64,000 nucleotides of DNA from Nephrocerus scutellatus. Lineage: Eukaryota > Arthropoda > Insecta > Diptera > Pipunculidae. The translations under genes and the position numbers were made by a program. The stretch is taken from assembly GCA_947095585.1 (NCBI GenBank), contig OX352765.1, forward strand, positions 78,599,976 through 78,663,975. The letters are read 5' to 3'. Under the pieces are notes generated by a model that made no database searches, was not told the origin of the DNA, and saw only the letters and a program-made list of their open reading frames with translations. Below, one piece after another: positions 22,078 through 33,425 of this stretch (its first letter is position 1; every line of letters starts with the position of its first letter).

Positions 22078-22362
22078 CACATATGCGAATGTTTGTGAAT
22101 TTGCCAGTTTGTCAGGTTGTCAGTTTTTCCACTCGTATATCTCCACTTTAACCAGTCTAAATTTAATGGGATGGGTTTTGAAACAATTACTTAGCGCTCG
22201 GCTTGCGATTGCGTAATTTTGAGATTTTTTTTATTCATAGGGGCAGTTTTAGGAGGAAAAATAAAAAAACGGGGTCCTTGGGAATAACTCTGAATTAAGT
22301 CTTTAGACTGAATTACAACTATTCATATGTCGATCTGGGAAGCTCCGCTTTACTATCTTATG
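22078..22362 (+). mobile_element. Non-autonomous Helentron/HINE-like element B, without minisatellite
   Basis: Leader GTGAATTTGCCAGTTTGTCA, core CTAAATTTAATGGGATGGGT...GCGCTCGGCTTGCGATTGCG, then a short AT-rich spacer and the 3' block AAGTCTTTAGACTGAATTAC...GGGAAGCTCCGCTTTACTAT. Same order as element A but with no GTGTCGCGTG expansion, showing the minisatellite is optional. Confidence 0.55.
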
Positions 22363-22847
22363 TACGCATAAATATTGTATATTCAGATTTATGAAATAGG
22401 GACCGTTTTAGCGAGTGGTTGAGAATCCGTGTAAGATCCTTGATCTTCACACTCAAAGTGAGAACTGTGATGTTGGAAAAAGGCATTTTTCCTCCAACGA
22501 AACAACAAATATGCTAGGACCAGTAATTTCTACCAAATTTCTGGCCTTTGTTTGGAATGAGAAGAACAGCTATATAAGAAATGTATTGTTGCTTCTTCTT
22601 CCTCCGGGCAGGACATTTTTTTTTTTCAGATAAATTTCTCAGAATTATCTCTGATTCATTGAAAAAAGCAATACGAAAAAACGAACACGAAACTAAAATG
22701 ACGCGAGTCCAAATACTTTTATCAGTGAATCATGGTCAGGGAAAACTACAAAAAACCTTGACCAAGAAAATATTACAAAATAAACAACAAATATTATAAA
22801 TAATACAAAAAATAATAATTTTTTTATATAGAAAATAATCTTATCCT
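22363..22847. other. No recognisable gene
   Basis: AT-rich sequence with short frames only; nothing supported. Confidence 0.4.
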
Positions 22848-23340
22848 CTAATGAACACTACGGTCGTCCTTCAGGAAGTTGTTTACAGCTATTTTGAAGG
22901 CCTGTAAATTATAAGATTCGGGAAAAATCGGAGTCGACCAATTGATTCCACATCGAAGTCACTCTCGGATAAAAGGACGATTTGACGTGTTGGGTTCTAC
23001 ATGAGAACGGTTTTAAGGCAAATCTATGTTGATTAGGCCTAAAACGAGTGTTAACGTTGCTGACAAAAGGACCTGGGAATAGAGAACGGGTTTCTGAAGA
23101 ACATCTACCAACATTACGTCTATGCTCCAATGAATCAGAGATGAAGTAATGGTAACATCATTTATCAAACGGATAACTCTATTCTGAACACCATCAAGAT
23201 GAACCAAATGCGATCTTAGAGCACCACCCCACACATATGAATTAAATTCTAAAATTGGTCTAACATAAGATTTATATAATCTTAATACTTCAGAGGGGCT
23301 GAAGTTAAAGTTACAACGTCTTATAAAGCCCAAGCATTGG
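22848..23340 (-). pseudogene. CR1-like ORF2: C-terminal tail
   Basis: Frames 23013-23333 and 22909-23130 overlap and together read SYVRPILEFNSYVWGG, LDGVQNRVIRLIN, RFRPNQHRFALKP, SFYPRVTSMWNQLVDSDF. This is the thumb and tail of a CR1-type RT protein (F.PR....WN.L). One frameshift lies near 23060-23130. Confidence 0.75.
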
Positions 23341-23358
23341 CTCGCTCTTTTTGAGATT

Positions 23359-24090
23359 TCATAAACATGTTCCTTCCTTTAGTGAAACTGATCTCGCAAT
23401 AGTGGCACCATTAATTACTGGTGGAACGTAATGTTGAATTGCCTTTTGAGAAAAAAGACAAGACTGGAATTTATTTGTGTTAAATTCCACCCTATTAGAT
23501 CTGCCCCAATCAAGAATGGCTTGAATGTTCGACAGAATTGTCGAATTCATTGATTCACGCGAACCAATCAAGCGAGAATTGCATTCTTTTTGACTAAGAA
23601 ACTCCATGGAAGCCGACAACGTCGTATCATCAGCAAATGAATGGATAGCACATGTTGTAGAAGACAACAAGTCATTGATATATATAAGGAATAATGTAGG
23701 CGATAAGGATGACCCTTGAGGAACGCCAGCATTGATCTCACGCGAAGATGAGGAAAAACCATTCAATACCACTTTTATTTTGCGGTTCCATAAATAATTC
23801 TCAATCCATGTAATGAGAGAGGGGTGTAAGTTGAGCGCACGAATCTTATTAATAAGACAAATATGCCAAACTCTATCAAAAGCCTTAGAAATATCCAAGG
23901 ACACAACGTTTGATTCGCCTAGATTTTCAATGCTTCGCTCCCAACAATGACTCATGCACGTCATTAGTTCACCTGAAGATCGATTTTTTCGAAATCCATA
24001 CTGAACATCGGATAAAAGAGCATTCGAATCCAGATAGCTCATTAGTTTGAAATTAATGATAGATTCCATTACTTTTGATAAAACTGACAA
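23359..24090 (-). pseudogene. CR1-like ORF2: RT palm with intact catalytic residues
   Basis: A 243-codon frame with YRPISL just upstream, then LSKVMES, QYGFRKNRSSGELM, VVSLDISKAFDRVWH (first catalytic Asp), INAGVPQGSSLSPTLFLIYI and SFADDTTLSASMEF (FADD). It continues to the post-palm FNTNKFQSCLFSQK. All RT catalytic residues are present. It ends by a frameshift near 23345, after which GFIRRCNFNFSPSEVLRLY continues. Confidence 0.9.
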
Positions 24091-24158
24091 CAGAGAAATA
24101 GGGCGGTAGTTAGTAGGTGCAGACTTATCACCTTTTTTCGGAACGGGTTGAATATTAG

Positions 24159-25178
24159 CTATTTTCCAAATTGACAGAAAAACACCTGTGTCTTCATTGA
24201 GAGATGAAACAATTTGCTAAGCGGTTTTGCCAAAGTATGATGACATCTTTTCAATAATAATGGTGGAATACCGTCGGGTCCAGTTCCTTTATTGGTGTCA
24301 AGTTCTTTAAGAATTTTGGAAACAACCCGACGACGGAAATAAATTGAAGACATACCAGGGCCTACATTCTGGAGAATTGGTGGACTTTGGTTAGAAAATG
24401 GAAGGGTTGACGCACTAGCAAAATGCGAAGCTAAGAGATTTGCTTTCTGAATATCAGTTTTATAAAGAATACCATTATGGAATAGAGTAGGAACAGAAGA
24501 AGTATTTTCTGCAAAGTTTCTTTTAACCATTGCTGCAAATGACCAAAAGCTTTTAATGTTTGAATCACAATCTAAAATTGTCCGCATACTATCTCGAATC
24601 TTTTGGTCATTTATTATTTTGGACCTATTAATTATAGCGTTAGCTCTATTTCGGGCTATTCTAAACTTAACAAGGTTTTCTACGGATGGGCAATTAACGT
24701 AGTCCAAATGGGCTGATTTTTTAGTCGCGACTGCTGACCTGCAGTTATCATTAAACCACTTATTCTTACGAATATTGCTTTTCTTAAAGGAGGAAGGAAT
24801 GAAATTTTTCATTCCTAGCAGAATGGTTGACGTGATCAGTTGAGATGCTTCATCAGCATTATTGTTGGAAAAGCAGGTTGACCAATCTAATGAGCTAGAA
24901 AATTGATTCAGGAGCTCCCAGTTAGCATTTTTGAAGTGCCAGAGTAGCCTTTTACTTGTTGACTCTACATTGGTTGGGGTTATTGAAAATTTGGCTAATA
25001 CCAGAGCGTGGTCGGAAAGACCTAATGGAGCAGATAAATGAATTGAATATTTATCTGGCATAGAAGTTAGAAATAAATCTAATAGGTGAGGTGATCGACC
25101 AGATGTATCGGGATACCTAGTTGGCTTATCGACGAGTTGTGTTAGAAGATTGGTATCTGAAAATAGTTCTGCAATTTA
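24159..25178 (-). pseudogene. CR1-like ORF2: endonuclease end, linker and RT fingers
   Basis: A 300-codon frame from 25061, extendable in frame upstream to about 25178 through YPDTSGRSPHLLDLFLTS. LGLSDHALV carries the SDH motif of the APE-like endonuclease. KNKWFNDNCRSAVATKKSAH is the W...C..A...K linker, and LDTNKGTGPDGIPPLLLKRC is the GPDGIP finger motif of RT. The frame is lost just after LSMKTQ, where the other frame continues with SIWKIANIQPVPKKGD, so a single-base-scale shift is the likely cause. Confidence 0.85.
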
Positions 25179-25189
25179 AGTCCAGTTGG

Positions 25190-26560
25190 GTTGTACCCTG
25201 TAAGTAAACCAACCATGGTCCGACAGTTTCTTCTACAGTTCCAACAGTGCTCCTGTTTGGCTTCCATAAATTTTCAAATGCCAATAGTTAAGCTTGTCTC
25301 ACTCAAGCCTGGCATTGGTTTTGGACCAGTGCATGAGCAGATTAATTATCTTCTATTCCATGAGTTTTTTTTTATAAACGTAGTACGAGGTTGGGTCCTG
25401 GATGTGTGTTGCGGAAAGTAAATGCATTTCCAGTAAGGAAATCCATATACCCGCATCGACGGTTAGCCATCCTACAGAAGACCTATATGTCGAATAACAA
25501 TATTTAAGCTTGCCTGACTCAAACCTAACATTGGTTCCGGAGCAGTAGGAGTATCGGAAGAACCACTTCTTGCAAGTGCATCAGCAAATTAATTTCCTTT
25601 TATTCCTGTATGTCCCGGAACCCGGACAAGAGTAACGGAAATCCATCATGAAATAGAGATCAGTCTTCTCTTACATTTCAGAATAATTTTCGAGTTTACA
25701 GAAGGTGATTCCAGTGATAGTAGAGCAGTTTGGCTGTCACTACAAAGTCACTGCAAAGTTTTATGCTTGTATCCTTTTTCAGACAATTTGCCATTTTCGA
25801 AGTGTGGAATGGAAAGAGTACTTTTCAAGAGTATTCCACATCTTAGAACCATTCTGCTCCAGTTCCCTCATCATCAAGGGGACCATCGGTAAAGAATATT
25901 AGTTCGAATTCTTTAAACTTAAATCTTCGTGGGAACATTCGATTGATATGTATTGAGAGCATATGCCAAGGTGGAGTGCATTGCGCCCGTTATTCTCAAG
26001 CAGAGGTTCCTCTGCAATGTATTTAGCGTCTTCAGCCATTATGAATTAAGTTCTTGGCCACCAAACAAGTGCCGCACAGGTGAGAATAGGTCTGAGTATC
26101 GTTGATTTACCAAATGATTACCAAATGGTTTTTTTTTTTTCATTGCATAAAGGTAAACTGAGCTTTTGACTTTCCTGACATCTTCCACTTCCACTTGCAG
26201 TCTAGATCTACACCAAGATATTTGACTTCCGTGGAGTTTTTTTTAGAGTAAAGCCCTTAACGATGGACATTGTGGAATAGGACCATAACTTGTATGCTTC
26301 CGAGTAAATTAAACTGTAGTTGATTTGCTGGGATTTGCAGATAGTCCATTTCTAAAACAGCAGTTTTCCAATTCTGATTTATGCACCCTGCCAGAATTGG
26401 CAGTATAAACCCGCACTCAATGGCAGTATTGGAAGATTGATAGAAGACATACATCATCCGTATAAGTTCACCTGTGAATGTCCAATACCTCGAGCAAAGA
26501 ATCCGCAACAAAGCAATCCGTATGAAGAAGTCGGCATGTCGTAAAGCATGTATGGTAACG
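25190..26560 (-). pseudogene. I/LOA-type LINE: RT C terminus and RNase H, heavily decayed
   Basis: Minus strand from the right: NGLSANPSKSTTV and FTRKHTSYG (about 26270-26350), TEVKYLGVDLDCKWKWKMS (about 26165-26240), then an RNase H with SDSQTALLSLESPSVNSKI (about 25680-25745) and VRVPGHTGIKGN...FADALA (about 25585-25650). The segment after LG...LD and before RNase H is degraded. The RNase H places it in the I/LOA group. The region down to about 25190 adds ARSGSSDTP-like words and their near duplicate. Confidence 0.65.
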
Positions 26561-28614
26561 GTTGGTTCCACTTTATGCTTTTCAGCAGAGTTTCACATCG
26601 AGACAAAGGTATCGTTGTCAAACCAATACCACTAGTCCACTATCTGGTCCTAGTTTAGTCCTAGTTTAGTACCAGTCGGTTTCTAGTCGAACTTTTTTAT
26701 TAATTTATCAAACATTTAGATCGATTTAACTTCTGAGTTGGTCAACCCTTAGAATACCTGTTGGCAAAAGTCCTTTGAGTTTGATTTCATACGTTTGTTC
26801 TTCCTCACCGATAAAGTTTTCAAATGCACCAATGTGGGACGGACGGCACACATCAACTCTGCATTCGGCATAATAACTCCCAACGATGTCATCGCTCTTC
26901 ATCTTCGTTGTCATAATCTGCGACCACTTAACTCCAATTTAGATTAAAGACATCCATATCTCAACAAATGGGATTTCGTCATAGCACTGGAGCACCATCA
27001 AATAAGACAGACATTCCTATATCAGCGCTTCGCAACTTGTTTCGTTACCTCTGAATGCGACCAAGTACGACGCAGCACAGTCCAGTCCTATACCTACACG
27101 TATTTTGTTCTCAATATATCTGTGAATACTGAGTAGCCTCTTGATGGCCATTTGAGGTGGTGCACAACGCAACTGACAGGTCTGCAAATAATAAAATTTT
27201 CTATGATTTAAGAAGATGCAGCAGAATCCCATTCATCGCGAACTGCGCCGTCGTACGACAGTGAACGACAATTGCTAGATCGTTTGTTCCTTGTTAATGG
27301 GACATGCGGGAAAATGCTAACCAACCGAAGCGAAAAAGCAACCAAAAAGAGGATGATAGGAGTTACGCTCCACGCTCAGAGCCGTCGCTGATGTATGATC
27401 TTTGTTATGACAACAAGTGTTCTTTTCTACACTCTGGAGGATCTAAGCGGCTGCCTGACTGTACAGAATCCCGGCCAGTAGTGCTGCTTAAGAGCTACTC
27501 GGAATTGAAAATATAAGTTACCTCTTTAGTTGGTCGCTGGTCGCAAAATTTTATGTTGCAAGTCGTTCAAAGAAGCCACTAACTGCAATTGTCCACTGGG
27601 AGGATCTGCCAGATCCGCTTCGTTTGCACAACACTCCTCAAGACTCTCGAGATGATATTTTATGAGTCAACTTGACGTGTTACACAATGAAATGATTCCC
27701 TTTGGACATTTGTTACGGCACTGTATGCGTGTGTGTGTGTGTGTGTGTGTCTGAGCGTAGTATGCAGCAGTCGTTGTCCCCAACTTGTGAAACGTATGCA
27801 GATTGTTGTCCGAGCTGGACAGTCGACGGACGACGTTTATTTTTTTTTTTATCTTTATTGATATTTAATGGCTGCCTCGGCACTTCTCGCTGGGTACTTA
27901 CTAATTAATAGGATAATATCCTTCATCGGAACATTAACAATATACAACCATGCTGAACATGGTGCAGATAACCATAAGGAGGAGGACTAAAGGGGCGACA
28001 AAATAAACCAACGAACAGTGGTTGAGAGTTCGAAGGTGGAAAGCGGCATGCCCAAAGGAGACTGGACGAACAATTCCCTTTGGGTGCTTTTTTTAGTGCT
28101 TCAAATAATTAATAATGGTAACGCTTAAAGCAACGAGCAATTAGTTAAAACGGACTAACTGTACACTGAAAAAAATTATTGTTGTTAACAATGAGTCTCT
28201 ATTGACTTTTTTTTGACTTGAGGCAGACAAGACCGCTCATTCTTTCAAAGACCTTTTTGTATTAATACGAACAAAGAAAAGGTAATTTGAAATATGCTCT
28301 AATCGTGAGTAAGGCTATAGGCCTCATATATGAGTGCATCACAGCCCAACCCAGCCCTGCACAGCACTGCAAAGCCTAGTATTTTGTGTCATACAATGCA
28401 AGACATAGCTTAGTTTTACCGAATATCCCAGTACTTTTGCCAAGAAGACCGAAAAGAAAGCTTAAATTTCTTTGCGCAAAAGAGATAAAAACAAAGTACT
28501 AAAAAAAGTCGTTTATGGCTTTGCCAAAGAATTGGAATCTTCCTGGAGCCCTCCTGAAATACTAGCATACACTGTTCGTAAACCTGAGTTTTCGAGCCAA
28601 GAATACGCCTACGT
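26561..28614. other. No recognised gene; one GT microsatellite
   Basis: Minus frames 26726-26914 and 27017-27232 have no recognisable domain. A plus-strand scrap near 27310-27390 reads KKRMIGVTLHAQSRR, which resembles a post-RT motif of some LINEs but is too short to assign. A run CAACCCAGCCCTGCACAGCA sits near 28350. The rest is unremarkable AT-rich DNA. Confidence 0.35.
27727..27751. repeat. (GT)n microsatellite
   Basis: About 12 GT units in CGTGTGTGTGTGTGTGTG; simple dinucleotide repeat. Confidence 0.95.
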
Positions 28615-28627
28615 ACTAACCTCCGCT

Positions 28628-28866
28628 GGACGCCGTGGCTCAGTGGTTAAGTGCATGGATTTCTGAGCGGGGGTTTTGTAGTTCGAATCCCAGGAAACGC
28701 CAAAAGTATTTTTCACGGTCCCACCTCTTGCGAATGTCTGACAAACATCCGAGAGTAATAACTTGTCACGGAAAGCTTCGCAATTCGCCGATCGTATGCA
28801 ACACAAATGATCGCGTGAAGTAAGGCCCTGCACCGAAATGGTCTGTTGCGCCAAAATATTATTATT
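28628..28866 (+). mobile_element. tRNA-derived SINE, copy 3, with target-site duplication
   Basis: Head GGACGCCGTGGCTCAGTGGT (A box), GTAGTTCGAATCCCAGG (B box), then AAAAGTATTTTTCACGGTCC, CCACCTCTTGCGAATG, GACAAACATCCGAGAGTAAT, GGTCTGTTGCGCC and an ATTATTATTA tail. It is flanked by ACTAACCTCCGCT (28615-28627) and ACTAAGATCCGCT (28867-28879), a 13-bp duplication with two mismatches. An internal part of the body is shorter than in copy 2. The intact head, tail and duplication prove retroposition. Confidence 0.93.
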
Positions 28867-29029
28867 ACTAAGATCCGCTAACACACTTCAACCACTCTGC
28901 CAACGAGACAACCTCTAGTTATTACATCGGGGGGCTGGTTATCAGATTATTCCATGCCTTCTGCATTTTCTGATGCTAATGATCGCGTTCGATTCTTCGC
29001 CACTTATTTTGCTTGTTCGTTACGAATAC

Positions 29030-29745
29030 ACACACTTCCACCCACTTGTCCACTGATTTTAACGATTTTTTCTTAAAGGAACTGTTGGCTTGACAGGTTA
29101 CTTTTCCATTCAATAAAGGGTCTGCAATGAAAAACCGCATGCTCCGTGTCTTCTTCTAGGTGCACAGTCAATCTGGACATAAAAGTGAGCTATCCTGTGC
29201 AAATCGATGAAGTTATTTACGATAGCCTCCATGGCCTGACAAAAACTGCATTAGTTGGTAATTGCAGTTACCGTGAGATCGTCTTGTCCATGCCTCAATG
29301 TTCGGGATCAGCTTGTAGGTTCATCTACCTTTCATATTTATGGCCCAACGAGCTTGCTATACAGCCATTGGCGTGGACTTTTCTCACTCCTGGATCATTA
29401 TTCCTTTCCTTTTCATTATTCGTTGTTTCTGTGAGATTGGGGCTCTTCTGTTATAGATGCTGATAATTTTATTTCCGAGGATATCTTCTGGAACAATTCC
29501 TGCTATAACGAGGGCTGCATCATCCGAGAACGTTCGGAAACCGATTAATCACTTAGTGCGCTAAGTCTGTATATAGGCGATAGGTGGTTTCTTATTTCCT
29601 TAGTCACCAGTGCCTCCGTTCAATCTGGGGCTGCGTAAAAGATGGCTGAGCGGACTACTCTAGGCATTGGGACCCTCTTTGGATATCCTGATCCTCCGAC
29701 GTTAAAGCAGAATTCGGGATAATGCTGCTTGCATCTGAGAAGACT
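29030..29745 (-). pseudogene. R1-clade LINE, C-terminal part of ORF2
   Basis: Minus strand reads RSAIFYAAP, IYRLSALSD, VIAGIVPEDILGN, YNRRAPISQKQRIMKRKG, then QFLSGHGGYRK, LHRFAQDSSLLCPDC and DTEHAVFHC. The AGI.P.D.L block and the SGHG...C..C...EH...HC knuckle are the standard C terminus of R1-clade proteins. No RNase H lies between them, as expected. Stops and frameshifts are scattered through it. Confidence 0.75.
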
Positions 29746-29799
29746 TTTTGCACAAGTAGTCCACGTTTATTTTAAAAGAGCATTTGACATAATCCTTTG

Positions 29800-30800
29800 A
29801 TATGATAATCTGGCTACCAACAGAGCGTAGCACTTCGTACAACCCCATCTGCCGTGTTGGACATTCTGTTTGACCTTATACCACTCGACATTTACAGCAG
29901 GCAAGTAGTTGCTAGTTCTGCTATTCACCTTAATGCTATCCCCCAGTGGACTAGAAATGAAATCGCTTACTCCTTTCTCCTGAATTTAGTCAGGATCCCA
30001 GACAACGTAGACTACACCACTCCGCAACTCCATTTCAACAAAAACTTCAAGGTCACCATTTTGGAAAGAATACGATTACCTGGAATATGAACACAGACGG
30101 TTCAAAAACTGATGACGGAGTCGGCTCAAAAAAAAAAAAACAAATCTTAGCCTCTCTTTCAGTTTTCCTAATCACTGTAGGGTTTTCCAAGCTGAAATTA
30201 TGGCGATCAGTGAAGCCTTTTCTTGGCCGAAGAGAACCTTCATATCCGCTAAGGATATCCGTATATTCTCGGATAGCCAAGCTGCACTGATGCTCCTGGA
30301 ATCAGTCTCTACAAATTCAATTTTACCCCTTAACTGCTGTTCATCTCTCGTGGAGATGGCGGAGCAGTTCAATATCCAACTGTGTTGGGTGCCGGGGCAC
30401 AGAGACGTTCCGGGTAACTGTATGGCTGACGAACTCTCCAAGCAAGGAACTACACTACCCTTCTTACCAATCGCTACATGCAAAGTCTTGTTAAAGTGAG
30501 ATGCTAATGAAAAAACTAACTCTAGGTGGTCAAACAGTACAACTTGCATAGCGACAAAACAGATTTGGCCCGAGCTGGATACGAAACGCTCCAAGTGTTT
30601 GATCTCTCAAAAAAGATCGCACATTGGTGCTATTGTAGGTGTCATCACTGGACACTGTCTCATAGGCAGACATGCAGCAAGACTGAGGTGGTCTTCTCGA
30701 GTGACTTTTGCATAAGCTGCATGGATGAGGAGACCATTAACTAACTTTTCTCCAGTTCCTTGGAACGTGTTCTAGGCTATACCTGGCTTTATAGAGTCTT
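29800..30800 (+). pseudogene. LOA-like LINE: post-RT linker, RNase H and zinc knuckle
   Basis: Plus strand: ILFDLIPLDIYSRQVVASSA linker (29854-30090 frame), MNTDGSKTDDGVGS, an A-run of about 13 bases that breaks the frame, FQAEIMAISEAF, IRIFSDSQAALMLLESV, CWVPGHRDVPGNCMADELSK (30200-30499 frame). It then reads GHCLIGRHAARL and FAISCMDEETI...LLCSCPALE across frames. The RNase H catalytic D, E, D and D and the PGH histidine are all readable. The linker matches 5570-5960, so both belong to one family. Confidence 0.82.
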
Positions 30801-31084
30801 ACGAGTACAGATTCTATTATATTATGCCCCGTTGCAGAAGGATATATTCCGTCTCCACATGGAGATTCGTATGGTCCGCAGGAATTTACTGCCCAGCGAA
30901 CCGTATTATCTTATCCCCGCCGAGGCTCATTGGCGCTCTAATAACATATCCTTCGGTGGTGGTAAGGATTAGGGATTAGGTAAGGATGTGAGTTAATGCC
31001 CTCGTTTTCTTATTGGTTGCTTAGACAATTAAAGGAAATGACTCTTTACCAGTCAAGCAGTCAAGAGTTTCTTGTCTTGTGGTT

Positions 31085-31430
31085 ATCAGTTCACCATTTC
31101 ATGTCTTGACTGAACCATGTGGATTTTGGTGATCGAGGGAGAGAGCTTTGTGTAGTCGACATGCTGTTGGCAGTCCAATTATTTGTTCGTTTGGTCCTGT
31201 TGAAGAGTTTCCAAACTTCACTCTTTTGGGCCTCGAGGTAATGATTCCACCAGGGAAAATGCCTCTGACGAGAGCTCCAAGACAGCTTGTGTGATAGGCA
31301 TTTGTAATTGCCTCGGTGAAGACTGTGCTGTGCTGTGCTGCGCTCAATATGCGCCCGAGCGAGCTCCCAGAATGGAAAAACTTAAAACTTACAAGATATG
31401 TATGGATTTCCAACATAACGGGCAACATTT
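31085..31430 (-). pseudogene. LOA-like endonuclease-RT linker fragment
   Basis: One minus frame (31099-31428) plus its neighbour read TEAITNAYHTSC, HFPWWNHYLEAQKSEVWKLF and NRTKRTNNWTA. WWN..L......KLFNR.K is the linker motif seen also at 12203-12568. Isolated fragment. Confidence 0.6.
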
Positions 31431-32960
31431 TTTCAATACAATCTTGTAAGCCTTAAGTTCTAAGTTTTTCCATTGTGAGAGCACGCTAACCTAATACTTT
31501 AGATTCTATGAGGCCAGTCAAAGGAGTAGTATTAATATTCAAGGTTTAACTTTTAAATTTCTCTCAGTGCACCTTACAGTCACAGTCCATCATCGTTGCA
31601 ATAAACGTCAAGTCATGCAGTTAACAAGACTATCATTCACTCATATTGTCTGCCTCTTGCAGGAGGCGCTTATTATGAGTGCGGGACGCAGTATTCCTTG
31701 AACCCTCGAACCCTGGAAGAACTAAGGCGAAATATGGATGCGCCCGTGTCGTTTGAGATTGTCTACGATCGATCAGCTGCGAATTTTCGTCTATAAATAC
31801 TACATACAACCAACGGCCACTTGTATCTGTAAATGTGTATCCATATATGCATAATAAACATAATATCTTTAATAACATTGATGATAGCGCAACATAACAC
31901 CAACAACAACCAAAACGGTCATAGTAGCGTAAGGGCGCTCTGTTGCTGTACCACGAGACGACAAAGAACAGCGCGGTACTTGGTGCTACGCAAAATATCC
32001 ACAATTTGGCGGTAACTGGAAAGTAATTCCAGAGAATTGCTCAAAGGAATGTTCTGCTGTTGCACTGTTGCTGGTAAAAAAGTACATTGGTAATAAAAAG
32101 TGGTAGACAATATGGCCAAGAACTTAAGAAGAACAGCAGGAGGGAGACGGTTCTTATGCGTTTTGGTGATTTGCACCATCAGAACGGTCGCCAGTGCGCG
32201 TGTAAGTCGAGAAGCACCAAATGTTGGTAGGATGCTGCAAAGTGATATGCAATTGCAATTTATATTATTGCGCGAATAATGTGCGGCGTGCAGTGTACCT
32301 TGAAGGCGATTCGCTTTTCTTACCACAGTGTTATCCTCGATAATGATAATTTAGCTCGAGGTAGATTCCTGGAATCATTGAAATGTGTGAAATATTTTTC
32401 AAGATTAGAGGAATGGTTAGAGGTTTAATTTGCATTCCAAGACAAAAGACAAAGTGTGTTGAATGGTTAGAGGATTTATTTTGCATTCCACGAGACATAG
32501 TATTGTGCTCAAATCAGATTTACACGGGAAGTCATTAAGGAAAACGATGCAACCAACGAAACTGAGCAGAATATAAATAGCAGATAGGATTTCATTTTGG
32601 CAGTAAGTGTAGCAGCTATGTACTTCTTGCACCTGCAATGGTAACAGGAAAGTGGCAAAGGAGAACTCAGCACTGTGTTTCCTGGTAAGTTGTGATAAAT
32701 TGAAGAACAACAGAAGATGCCTTAGCTTATGCAAATTCCTCGAATATGATATGACTTTAACATTTAGGAACCAGACGCACACTTAATACGCTTAATAGTA
32801 TGCTGAGGATATCTGACCAAATGCTTTAAGTAGCATTTGCGACGGAAAGTGTTTAGAGTTTTAAAACTCACTTATCATCATCATGTTCGGTCCTGGCCTC
32901 CCACAAAAAAATCTCTCCGCCTATCTCGATTTTGAGGCGATATCATCCTTCTTTCTTTCC
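31431..32960. other. Unassigned; LTR-like signals and a 50-bp duplication
   Basis: Contains TCTATAAATACTAC (about 31790) and ATAATAAACATAA about 60 bases later, an order seen in retroelement promoters. CAATTTGGCGGTAACTGG (about 32000) is weakly like a primer-binding site, but no second LTR or gag follows. At 32411 and 32461 the segment GAATGGTTAGAGG...TTTGCATTCCA is repeated at a 50-bp interval. The minus frame 31919-32326 (135 codons) has no recognisable domain. Confidence 0.3.
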
Positions 32961-32984
32961 TTTAATCCGGGGCGGGAGAGCATA

Positions 32985-33425
32985 GGGCTTCTACAAACGC
33001 CCGCTAACGGACTCGATCTATCGCCTGCGGTTTCAAGAAACGCCACTCTGTCCCCTGGTATCTTTTTTCCTCTTCTATTGTCCGTTTCCATGTCTTCCTA
33101 GGATGAGCGCTAGTTTCGTTATATCGTCCACTGGCTTTTTCAATGTGTGGCCAATCCAGCTCCGTTTTCATCGTCTGATGATGATCGCGATTGCTTCCTG
33201 CTGCGTTACTCTCTACAAGTCTTGATTGGTGATAATGTCCGGCCACCTTATTCTTAGTATCCTCCTTAAGCACTTGTTGACGAAGACTTGGAGACGCGTC
33301 GCAATTGACTCTGTGACTTTCCACGTTTCGCAGCCATACAAGAGTACCGAGAGAACGTTAGATCTGAAGATCGTAAGCTTCAGATTCCGGGTGACATCCG
33401 AGTCAGCACCACCATTTTTTTTTCC
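32985..33425 (-). pseudogene. LINE RT C-terminal fragment (LLYGCETW type)
   Basis: Minus frame 33213-33449 reads LKLTIFRSNVLSVLLYGCET, WKVTESIATRLQVFVNKCLR, RILRIRWPDIITNQDL; the next frame continues RRWKRSWIGHTLKKP and TWKRTIEEE. This is the C terminus of endonuclease-RT proteins with the SVLLYG.ETW and F...CLR.IL motifs. It directly abuts a different RTE-type end at 33426. Confidence 0.8.

Larger units (their letters stand above)
22848..25178 (-). mobile_element. CR1-like LINE, 5'-truncated, nearly continuous ORF2
   Basis: Best preserved retrotransposon in the window. Minus-strand order: end of an endonuclease (YPDTSGRSPHLLDL, LGLSDHALV), a linker, full RT, and the tail ending SMWNQLVDSDFSRIL and a short FKIAVNNFLK. 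Only about two frameshifts (near 24160 and 23345) interrupt some 740 codons, so it is younger than its neighbours. No RNase H is present. The WN.L tail motif fits CR1-group elements. Shorter relatives lie at 51385-51990 and 56360-57115. The 5' half of the endonuclease is absent. Confidence 0.8.

Noticed and set aside
26726..27232. Minus frames considered as a receptor or polymerase piece
   Set aside because: I could not match any ordered set of motifs; naming a function would be guesswork.
30967..30980. GGATTAGGGATTAGG as a telomere-like repeat
   Set aside because: Only two imperfect units; no array.
31919..32326. 135-codon minus frame as a gene
   Set aside because: No domain, no codon signal, overlaps other frames; may be part of an LTR-like region.
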